DNA of 34,079 nt from an uncultured Oscillospiraceae bacterium (GTDB taxonomy: Bacteria; Bacillota; Clostridia; Oscillospirales; Oscillospiraceae). Shown here piece by piece: positions 6,943 through 14,079 of the stretch. The stretch is from NCBI GenBank assembly GCA_947626785.1, contig CANQTO010000030.1, positions 1 to 34,079 of the forward strand, given 5' to 3'. Both the position numbers and the translations under genes were made by a program. How positions within the stretch are numbered: position 1 is the stretch's first letter; every line of letters begins with the position of its first letter. The notes under the pieces are model-generated. The model did not search any database. It was not told where the DNA came from and saw only the letters and a list, made by a program, of their open reading frames with translations.

Positions 6943-8097
6943 TCAGGACAGCACCACGGTCATGCCGTCCAGGGCGTCCAGGGCAAAGACATCCAGCGAC
7001 TCGGCCAGATACAGCGGCAGGAGCCGGACCAGCATCTCCGCGCAGCTCAGCTCCCCGGAATAGGCCGTCAGGCTGCCGGAGGCGGCCCGGTCCTTCCCGT
7101 CCATGCAGATGTACGGCGTGCGCACCGTCCCGTCCTGGTACCGGTAAAAGCCGGCGGCGGTGCTCCCCCCCGAGGGGAAGGCCCGCAGAGACACCGTGCT
7201 CACCGGACCGGTCAGCTCCACGATGCCCTTCTGCACCGCCTGGCCGTCCTCCAGCGCCATCAGCGGCACGGAGGAGGGGACAGGCCCCAGAACTCTGGAG
7301 AAGCCGTCGAAGCTGGACAGGATGCTCCGGCTGTAGCCGCCCTCCGCCAGCTGCCCGGCGATATAGTCGGCAATGAAGGCGTTTTTCATCCAGCCAAAGT
7401 CGATAAAACGGTGGATGTCGTTCCCCCCGGCAAAGGCCAGATACTCCTCGGACACGGCCAGGCGCAGCTTTCCGTCCCCCAGCAGCTCCAGCTGCACGGA
7501 GGCCGGGTCCGCGGCGAAGGCCGCGATCTGCCCGTAATAGGCCTCCGCGTCCAGCCAAGGGTCGATCGCCCTGGCGTACACGTCGTCCTCCGACAGGCCG
7601 ATCTGGTCGTAGGCCGCGTAGATGGGGCCCAGATAGTGCTGGCGCAGGCCGTTTTTCTCCAGCAGCTCTATGGCGGAGTACAGCGGCTCGCCCACGGTGA
7701 GCACCTGGTTGGGCTTTTCGTTGATGGAGCGGACGTTTTCCAGGCCGTCAAAGCGCTCATCGGGCGTGAAGAGCCGGTAGCAGGTCAGGGCCGCCTGAGT
7801 GTACAGCGCCGTCACCGACCGGGCGTCCTCCTGGGCAGAGCCTTCATCGCTGCTGCCCGCGTCGTACATCAGCACGAAATCGGAGGCGCTGGTGGGCCCG
7901 TCTGTGCCCAGAGTCTTGATCTCCCGCCAGCCCTTCTCCCCTCTCACCAGAGCGTGAAAGCCGTAGGCGAAGGAGCCGGCGGCCAGAATGAGGAACAGGA
8001 CCGCCGCTATGATGCGGCGGCCCTTGCTTGCCTTATCCAATTCCATTTGCTCCAGCGGTGATACCGGCGCGTCTTTTGCGTTCGCGTTTTTTTTCAT
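6943..8097 (-). CDS. membrane-anchored ApbE-like protein, last gene of the opp operon
   Basis: This is a 384-residue protein with one N-terminal membrane helix (about 28-50) and the rest presumably outside the cell. Weak but consistent similarity to FAD:protein FMN transferase (ApbE) is seen. NVRSINEKPNQVLTVGEPLY (121-140) matches the 'N, then first pocket strand' region. DFGWMKNAFIADYIAGQLAE (233-252) matches the D-L-G-G-I-A-K-G-Y-A-x-D block with most glycines replaced. A late ALDALDGMTVVL fits the final D-A block. The catalytic pattern is not fully conserved, so it may bind rather than transfer FMN. The ATG at 8097 follows AAGGA; a longer start 20 codons upstream lacks a ribosome binding site. 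It lies 61 bp after oppF and probably belongs to the same transcript. Confidence 0.55.
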   Translation of the reverse strand: MKKNANAKDAPVSPLEQMELDKASKGRRIIAAVLFLILAAGSFAYGFHALVRGEKGWREIKTLGTDGPTSASDFVLMYDAGSSDEGSAQEDARSVTALYTQAALTCYRLFTPDERFDGLENVRSINEKPNQVLTVGEPLYSAIELLEKNGLRQHYLGPIYAAYDQIGLSEDDVYARAIDPWLDAEAYYGQIAAFAADPASVQLELLGDGKLRLAVSEEYLAFAGGNDIHRFIDFGWMKNAFIADYIAGQLAEGGYSRSILSSFDGFSRVLGPVPSSVPLMALEDGQAVQKGIVELTGPVSTVSLRAFPSGGSTAAGFYRYQDGTVRTPYICMDGKDRAASGSLTAYSGELSCAEMLVRLLPLYLAESLDVFALDALDGMTVVLS

Positions 8098-8158
8098 GTG
8101 CGTTTCCTTCACTTTTGGAGGGCACGAGGCCCGGCGGTCAGCGCCGGACCCCGGCAAA

Positions 8159-9472
8159 CTAAATCACGGCAAACAGCATGAGCAGCAGGAAGATCGCCAG
8201 GATGACTCCGATGACGATGAAGCCAATGACTGCGCCTTTCAGGCAGGCCTTATAGTTGCGGAAGTGATGGAAGTGCTTGTAGATGAACGCGCCGATCAGG
8301 CCGAGGATCGGCAGGAAGAAGGAAAGGACCGAGAACCAAATGCTGCCGGTGTCGTGTACGGGCACCTGCAGGAAGGAATTGTCCTCCTCCGCGGGCGCCG
8401 CTTCGGCCTTCTTTTCCGGCTCAGGCTGGGGTTCGGAGCCGTCGGAGATGGCGATGGGCTTCAGAGGCTCGCCCTTCTCGCGGATGGCCTTGTACTCCTC
8501 GATCTCCTTCTTATTGCCGTAGATCCAGTGGTCGTGGCCGATGTTCACAAACTCCGGCTTGTCCTCACTGTAGTCGTGGATGGAGGGATCGTAGGTGTAC
8601 AGGACCTTGTTCTTCTCCAGTTGGGGGTCGGGGATGGGGATAGCGGAGATCAGCGAGTGGGTATAGGGGTGCAGGGGGAAGTCAAAGAGCTCCTCCGCCT
8701 CGGCCACCTCTACGATCCGGCCCTTATAGATAACGCCGATCCGGTCGGAGATGAAGCGGACCACAGACAGGTCATGGGCGATGAACAGATAGGTCAGGCC
8801 CTTTTCCCGCTGAAACTTCTTCATCAGGTTCAGCACCTGGGCGCGGATGGACACGTCCAAAGCGGAGATGGGCTCGTCGGCCACCACCAGCTCCGGCTCC
8901 ATGACCATGGCCCGGGCGATGCCGATACGCTGCCGCTGGCCGCCGGAGAACTCGTGGGGGTAACGGGTCAGGTGCTCGGGGAGCAGGCCCACCTCGTTGA
9001 TCATGTTCTCCACCTTGGCCACACGGTCGGCCTCGCTGTCATACAGATGGAAGTTGTACAGGCCCTCGGAGATGATGTAGTCCACCGTGGCGCGCTCGTT
9101 CAGAGAGGCGGCGGGGTCCTGGAACACCATCTGCACGTTCCGGATGACCTCCCGGTCCAGGGAGTGGGGGATCTTGCCGGAGATGCGCACGCCCTTGTAC
9201 TGGATCTCGCCGGCGGACAGGGGATTGACCCGGATGACGGCCCGGCCGATCGTGGTCTTGCCGGAGCCGGACTCGCCCACCAGGGAGAAGGTCTCGCCCT
9301 TGTAGATGTCAAAGGAGGCGTCCGTTACGGCCTTGACGGCGCTGTCGCCCTTGCCGAAGGTGATGTCGATGTTTTTGATGGAGAGAAGGACTTCCTTGCC
9401 CTCCTCGTTGATGGGACCGTGTTCGGGAAAATGGGAAGCACGGACCGCCTTTGTAGTAGTGTTGTCAGCCAT
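8159..9472 (-). CDS. oppF: OppF-like oligopeptide ABC ATPase with fused C-terminal membrane tail
   Basis: This is a 437-residue peptide-transporter ATPase that drives uptake with OppB, C and D. Walker A GESGSGKT is at 66-73, the Q-loop at Q118 ([11 protein letters not shown]), the signature FSGGQRQR at 175-182, Walker B LVVADEP at 195-201, and the switch His at H233. The dipeptide/oligopeptide C-terminal region [12 protein letters not shown] is present. Unusually, after about residue 345 an acidic, Pro-rich linker leads to two membrane helices (about 378-397 and 412-435, [20 protein letters not shown] then [20 protein letters not shown]). Canonical OppF proteins are soluble and about 320 residues. 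The tail resembles small two-helix modules found alone or on other Clostridial proteins. The start follows GGGGTGAG, 11 bp after oppD. Confidence 0.9.
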   Translation of the reverse strand: MADNTTTKAVRASHFPEHGPINEEGKEVLLSIKNIDITFGKGDSAVKAVTDASFDIYKGETFSLVGESGSGKTTIGRAVIRVNPLSAGEIQYKGVRISGKIPHSLDREVIRNVQMVFQDPAASLNERATVDYIISEGLYNFHLYDSEADRVAKVENMINEVGLLPEHLTRYPHEFSGGQRQRIGIARAMVMEPELVVADEPISALDVSIRAQVLNLMKKFQREKGLTYLFIAHDLSVVRFISDRIGVIYKGRIVEVAEAEELFDFPLHPYTHSLISAIPIPDPQLEKNKVLYTYDPSIHDYSEDKPEFVNIGHDHWIYGNKKEIEEYKAIREKGEPLKPIAISDGSEPQPEPEKKAEAAPAEEDNSFLQVPVHDTGSIWFSVLSFFLPILGLIGAFIYKHFHHFRNYKACLKGAVIGFIVIGVILAIFLLLMLFAVI

Positions 9473-9483
9473 GCTCTCACCCC

Positions 9484-11232
9484 TTACAGATTATAAGTTT
9501 TCATGAGCTTCTCGTGGATGCCCTGGATGATCTCCGGCTTCTCCACCTTAGGAGCTCTGGGATCCAGCAGCCATGTCTTGGCGTAGTGGGTGTCGGTGAC
9601 CTTGAACATGGGGGGATCCTCCAGCGTGTCGATCTTCATGCAGTAGGGATTCCGGGGAGCAAAGGGATCGCCCACGATGCTGTTGTAAAGGGAGGGAGGC
9701 GTACCGGTGATGGAGAACAGCTTGGTGTTGCGCTCGGCCAGCTGGGGCATGGAGCTGAGCAGGGCCCAGGTGTAGGGGTGGCGGGGGTCATAGAAGACCT
9801 CTTCCACGGTGCCTACCTCCACGATCTGCCCGGCGTACAGCACGGCCACCCGGTCGGCGATATTGGCCACCACGCCCAGGTCGTGGGTGATGAAGACGAT
9901 GGTGTAGCCGAACTCCTTCTGCAGGTCCTTGATCAGCCGCAGGATCTGGGCCTGAATGGTCACGTCCAGAGCGGTGGTGGGCTCGTCGCAGATGAGGATC
10001 TTGGGCTGGCAGCTGAGGGCGATGGCGATGACGATCCTCTGGCGCATACCGCCGGAGTACTGGAAGGGATAGTCGTCATAGCGGGCCTCGGGCTTGGGGA
10101 TGCCCACCTTGCGCATCATCTCGATGGCACGGGCGCGGGCCTCCACCTCAGAGCAGCCTTGGTGCCGGATGATGATGGAGCTGATTTGCTTTCCGATGGT
10201 GATGATGGGGTTGAGGGAGGTCATGGGGTCCTGGAACACGGTGGCGATGCGCTTGCCGCGGATCTGCTCCCAGTCCTCGGCGTATTTGACCTTGGACAGG
10301 TCCAGCATCCCCATGCCGTGGAGGGTGTTGGGCGTCTCGTCCAGGTACTTGACCCGGAAGACCACGGTGCTGAACACCTGGTTGAGCTGGGTCTCGTCGC
10401 TCAGGTCCACGCCCAGCTGCATAGCCTTCTTCAGGGCGACCAGCAGCGCGTGGGTGAGCTTGATGCGCTTGGCCAGGCTGTAGCGTCCCACGGACAGGCG
10501 GATCTCCTTGCCCAGGATCTCATTGCGCTTTTTGGTCTCCTCAGAGATCTCGCCCTTGATCTCCTGCTCGTACTTGGCCTTGAGAGCGGACATCTCTTTG
10601 TTGAACTGCTCCACAAAGGCGGTGTCCTTCTCGTACTCGGCCTTTTTGGCCTTTTCGATCTCGGCCTCCTTGTTCTCCAGAGCCTTGATCTGGGCGTCGT
10701 ACTCCTTGAGCTTGGCGGCAGCGGCCTTGATCTTATCCTTCTCCTTGCGGGGGTCGTAGGTCTGCTTCTCGTTGAAAAGGTTGGTGCGGACGAACTTCAG
10801 CTCGTTCAGCTCCTTTTCGATGCCTTCCTTCTCCTCTCCGGTGAGGCTGATGCGGCGCTTCTTCTCCGCCTCCAGCTCCAGGATCTGCTGATAGGTGGCG
10901 GCGCCCAGCTCATAGCGGGAGATGTCGTTGAGGCGGCTCAGGGTGCCCTGCATCAGCTGCCGGGCGCCCGGGGTCAGGGTGACGGTGGTGTCGGCCAGGG
11001 TGGGGTCGTTGTAGAGCAGCGTGCCCTGGTCGATGAAGCCGTTGGAGTCCAGCATGCCGGCGAAGGTCTTGGTGAAGACGGATTTGCCGGAGCCGGATTC
11101 GCCCACGATGGCGATGGATTCGTTTTCATAGATGTCCAGGGAGATGCCCCGGATAGCGGTCAGCACACGGCCGCGGACGCGGAACTTGACCACCAGGTCC
11201 TTGACGGACAGCAGAACTTTCTTTTCTTCCAT
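9484..11232 (-). CDS. oppD: OppD-like oligopeptide ABC ATPase with coiled-coil insertion
   Basis: This is a 582-residue peptide ABC ATPase; typical OppD is about 330-350. Walker A GESGSGKS is at 44-51, Q-loop Q334 in [11 protein letters not shown], signature YSGGMRQR at 392-399, Walker B ILICDEP at 412-418, and H450. Between Walker A and the Q-loop lies an extra segment of about 240 residues (roughly 75-318). Its central part (115-250) is Lys/Glu-rich with heptad-like repeats (for example [20 protein letters not shown]), which predicts a coiled coil. The C-terminal oligopeptide region has only one Cys where many OppD/DppD proteins have a Cys cluster that can bind [4Fe-4S]. The ATG at 11232 has GAGGAGG upstream. 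The frame is continuous, with no sign of an intein or a frameshift. Confidence 0.9.
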   Translation of the reverse strand: MEEKKVLLSVKDLVVKFRVRGRVLTAIRGISLDIYENESIAIVGESGSGKSVFTKTFAGMLDSNGFIDQGTLLYNDPTLADTTVTLTPGARQLMQGTLSRLNDISRYELGAATYQQILELEAEKKRRISLTGEEKEGIEKELNELKFVRTNLFNEKQTYDPRKEKDKIKAAAAKLKEYDAQIKALENKEAEIEKAKKAEYEKDTAFVEQFNKEMSALKAKYEQEIKGEISEETKKRNEILGKEIRLSVGRYSLAKRIKLTHALLVALKKAMQLGVDLSDETQLNQVFSTVVFRVKYLDETPNTLHGMGMLDLSKVKYAEDWEQIRGKRIATVFQDPMTSLNPIITIGKQISSIIIRHQGCSEVEARARAIEMMRKVGIPKPEARYDDYPFQYSGGMRQRIVIAIALSCQPKILICDEPTTALDVTIQAQILRLIKDLQKEFGYTIVFITHDLGVVANIADRVAVLYAGQIVEVGTVEEVFYDPRHPYTWALLSSMPQLAERNTKLFSITGTPPSLYNSIVGDPFAPRNPYCMKIDTLEDPPMFKVTDTHYAKTWLLDPRAPKVEKPEIIQGIHEKLMKTYNL

Positions 11233-11244
11233 GCTTCCGCCTCC

Positions 11245-12225
11245 TCACATATGGGTCCGGGGGTCGGACGCATCGCCCAGGTTCTGGCCGGTCACGTACA
11301 GCACCACGGTGATGACGGAGGCCACGGCCACCGGCGTCCAGAATTCCCAGCCCCAGCCGGGGGTGACCATGGCGTTCTGGGCCTCGTAGATCAGGCGGCC
11401 CAGGGAGGCCTCGGACATGCCCAGACCGATGTAGGACAGGAACACCTCGGAGGAGATGTAGCCCGGGATGGCGGCGGCGATCTCCAGCACGATGACGGAG
11501 GTCATGAAGGGCAGGATGTTCTTCAAGGCGATCTTGAAGATGTTGGTGCCCAGGCAGCGGGAGGCCAGGTTGTACTCATGGTCCCGGATGATGATAACGC
11601 GGGTCCGGATGTAGTAGGCCATGCCCATCCACCCGAGGATGGTCATTGCGAAGACCAGGGTCCAGAAGCTGGGGGAGAAGATCATGACCAGAACGGCGGT
11701 GATCAGCATGGAGGGGATGTTGCCCAGCACGTTGTACACCTCATTCATGATGATGTCCACCCTCCGGGAGAAGCCCCAGATGGCGCCCAGCAGGATGCCG
11801 ATGGTCATGTTGATAGCGGCGCAGATAATGGCCAGGGAGATCGAGATCCGCGAGCCGTTCCAGATGGAGTTGAAGGTAGAGGCGCCGGTGCCGCCGGTGC
11901 CGAAGATCCACTTGAGCTCAAAGCCAAAGTGGTCGATGGCCTTCTGGGGAGACAGGTGGAGGGCGCCGGTGTCAGCGATATTGACAAAGGGGTCCACCTG
12001 GGGGTCGTAGCCGATGACCGTGGGGTAGATATAGGCAAAGGCGACCAGAATAGCCAGGCAGACGAGGACTACGATGTTGACCTTGTTGCGGAAGAACACG
12101 CGGAAAACGGATTTCCAGTAGGAATACCGGGGGGCGGTGATCTTCTCGGACTCCAGGTCGTTGTGGTCGATGACGGAGAAGAGCTCCTCATCGGACATAT
12201 TGTACTTCTTGCTGAAATCTTCCAT
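11245..12225 (-). CDS. oppC: OppC-like oligopeptide ABC permease
   Basis: This is a 326-residue permease with an N-terminal cytoplasmic stretch, a first helix (VNIVVLVCLAILVAFAYIYP), and the BPD_transp_1 core of five helices. The EAA-type loop reads NLASRCLGTNIFKIALKNILP, and the late segment GYISSEVFLSYIGLGMSEAS is a family hallmark. It pairs with OppB to form the channel. The ATG at 12225 is chosen because GAGGTGA, which contains the oppB stop, sits eight bases upstream; a GTG at 12234 would overlap oppB by four bases. Length and topology are normal, unlike its partners. Confidence 0.9.
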   Translation of the reverse strand: MEDFSKKYNMSDEELFSVIDHNDLESEKITAPRYSYWKSVFRVFFRNKVNIVVLVCLAILVAFAYIYPTVIGYDPQVDPFVNIADTGALHLSPQKAIDHFGFELKWIFGTGGTGASTFNSIWNGSRISISLAIICAAINMTIGILLGAIWGFSRRVDIIMNEVYNVLGNIPSMLITAVLVMIFSPSFWTLVFAMTILGWMGMAYYIRTRVIIIRDHEYNLASRCLGTNIFKIALKNILPFMTSVIVLEIAAAIPGYISSEVFLSYIGLGMSEASLGRLIYEAQNAMVTPGWGWEFWTPVAVASVITVVLYVTGQNLGDASDPRTHM

Positions 12226-12230
12226 GCCGC

Positions 12231-13826
12231 TCACCTCGCTTTATCTGTAAAGGAAATTCTCGGGTCCACTGTAGCCATGAGCACATCACCCAGGATCAGG
12301 GACAGCACGGAGAGGATGGCGTAGAACATGGCGACGCCCACGATGACCGCGTTGTCGTACTGGTTGATAGCGTCGATCAGCAGACCGCCTGCGCCGGGGA
12401 CCAGGTACACGCGCTCGGTGATGAGCGCGCCGGTCATGGCGAACAGCAGGGAGCCGGGGATGCCCTGGACGATGGGGATGGCGGAGATCTTCATGACGTG
12501 CTTGAAGAAGATGCCCGTCTCGCTCATACCGGTGGACCGGGCGAACTTCACATAGTCGGAGTTCATCTGGTCGATCATGTAGCGCCGCATCCACTTCATC
12601 ATGCTGGCCACGCTGGGCAGCATCAGGGAGACGATAGGCAGCACATACATCAGCTTGGTGGTGTTGTCCATGTCAAAGGTGACCGGCAGGCCCATAGCGC
12701 GGCCCAGGCCCTTGAACATGAAGATGTAGGCCAGGCTGGGCACGGCGGAGATGAACATGATGTACACGGTGCCGACCTTATCCAGGATACCGTCCTTGTA
12801 CCGGGCCATCAGCACACCCACAGGCAGGCCGATCACGTAGACAAGGATGGTGGAGATGATGCCGATCAGGAAGGAGAAGCCCATACGCGACATGCTCACG
12901 CGGACCGCGCTCACGTTGGTGTAGTCGTCCACGAATTTGCCGGCGTTCAGCGGGTTGGACTCCAGAGAGCCGGCCGCGTAGGTGGCGGTGTGCAGGTCGT
13001 CGGCGCTGAGTGTGGTGTTCCCGGTGGGATAGGTGATCATGCTCTGGGTCCAGGAGCCCTGGCTCTGCGTCATGGTCTTAAAGACGTCCACGCCCTGAGT
13101 CACCGAGAAGGAGGTGCCCAGGTGGATCGTCAGGAAATTCTGGTGTATAAACGGGAACTTGTCGTTGAAATAGAGCAGATACTTGTTCATCGTCCCGTTG
13201 CCGATGATAGCGGGGGAGAACTTCTTCGCCCCTGTCTCCGGATCCACCTTCAGCGGGTCATAGAGGGTGAAGGTGAGGCCCCGCTTGCCGATATCCACAT
13301 CGTCCGGGACATAGTGGATGTTGTCGATATAAAACAGGTCGGCGAAATAGGTCCAGAGCCGCTTGAGCAGGGAATTGTCCTTATAAGCGAAAAGCGCGGG
13401 CTGGCCGCCGTCGGCGAGCTTGTTGCGGACGACGACCGCCTTGAGGCGGGTGACGGTATAGCCCTTTGCGGTGTATTCGTCGGTAAACTGCTTGATATAC
13501 TGAGCGGCGAGCTCAGAGTCGTTGGAGCCGTCGTCGGCCCGGCCGATGGTGACGGCCTCGTTTCTGGACTCTTCGTCCAGCTCGCCATTTCTCGCCAGTT
13601 CGTTTATGTAGTCGGCGTAGGGGACATAGTCCAGATAACCGAAGTCCTCCCAACGCCTGTATCGATACGTTACCCTGTTGTTGTTCACCTGCTTATTGTA
13701 GTTGCCGTCGGTGACGAAGATCTTTGTCCTGTCCATCAGGCCGTAAACAAGAAGCATGACGATGGTGACAACAAGGATGATAGAGACCGCGCCGTGAAGC
13801 AGCCTCTTCAAAACGTATTTTGTCAT
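12231..13826 (-). CDS. oppB: OppB-like oligopeptide ABC permease with large extracytoplasmic insert
   Basis: This is a 531-residue permease, against about 310 for usual OppB. The first helix (about 10-30) is normal. A segment of about 280 residues follows before the core helices resume at SMSRMGFSFLIGIISTILVY (about 311-330). The core carries the EAA loop SDYVKFARSTGMSETGIFF (423-441) and ends with DPRISF, as in the family. Canonical OppB has only about 60-70 residues in this loop, including a GDLGxS motif, here perhaps represented by HLGTSFS (235-241). Roughly 200 residues (about 40-230) are therefore extra and should face outside the membrane, next to OppA. The insert is polar, rich in Asp, Tyr and Asn, and unrecognised. 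GGAG lies ten bases before the ATG. Confidence 0.88.
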   Translation of the reverse strand: MTKYVLKRLLHGAVSIILVVTIVMLLVYGLMDRTKIFVTDGNYNKQVNNNRVTYRYRRWEDFGYLDYVPYADYINELARNGELDEESRNEAVTIGRADDGSNDSELAAQYIKQFTDEYTAKGYTVTRLKAVVVRNKLADGGQPALFAYKDNSLLKRLWTYFADLFYIDNIHYVPDDVDIGKRGLTFTLYDPLKVDPETGAKKFSPAIIGNGTMNKYLLYFNDKFPFIHQNFLTIHLGTSFSVTQGVDVFKTMTQSQGSWTQSMITYPTGNTTLSADDLHTATYAAGSLESNPLNAGKFVDDYTNVSAVRVSMSRMGFSFLIGIISTILVYVIGLPVGVLMARYKDGILDKVGTVYIMFISAVPSLAYIFMFKGLGRAMGLPVTFDMDNTTKLMYVLPIVSLMLPSVASMMKWMRRYMIDQMNSDYVKFARSTGMSETGIFFKHVMKISAIPIVQGIPGSLLFAMTGALITERVYLVPGAGGLLIDAINQYDNAVIVGVAMFYAILSVLSLILGDVLMATVDPRISFTDKAR

Positions 13827-13864
13827 CTATCATCACTCCATTCTCTCTGTCATTTTTTGCTGTT

Positions 13865-14035
13865 TTCCCGGAGAAAAGCTCCCGCCTTTTCTCCGGGAAG
13901 GGCTGTGCTGCAGCCCCATTCCGGCGTACGGACGCCGAAACGACACTTATCCAAGACCGCCGGAAAAACGCCTGACGCGTTTTTCCGGGACCCTGTATAA
14001 ATGGCAGAAGGGGGCAGGAAAGAACTCTGCCCCCT
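13865..14035 (-). promoter_or_regulatory. five-hairpin oppA-oppB intergenic region
   Basis: The 253 bp between oppA and oppB hold five stems. They are 14009-14035 (AGGGGGCAG, 9 bp), 13960-13988 (CCGGAAAAACGC, 12 bp), 13922-13937 (CGGCGT, 6 bp), 13900-13916 (GGGCTG, 6 bp) and 13865-13899 (14 bp with a seven-base loop). None is followed by a strong T tract on the minus strand. They probably protect the 3' end of oppA mRNA and lower expression of the membrane and ATPase genes relative to the binding protein, as is common in opp operons. I see no clear second promoter. Confidence 0.65.
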
Positions 14036-14079
14036 CCATTCGATCTTGCTGAGAGTTATTCTGTTTTTTTGGCCGGTTC

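Noticed and set aside
9484-11232. Intein or gene fusion error as the explanation of the OppD insertion
   Set aside because: The segment lacks intein splice motifs (Cys/Ser start, HN end). It is Lys/Glu coiled coil and stays in frame on both sides.
9514-12324. Very long plus-strand open frame (936 codons) opposite oppD/oppC, and similar long antisense frames opposite oppA, oppB, oppF, the Bmp protein, the GT-C-like gene, murT and feoB
   Set aside because: They are mirror frames of GC-rich genes: skewed composition (His/Val/Gly/Leu-rich), no domains, no ribosome binding sites. The opposite strand has complete, motif-bearing proteins.
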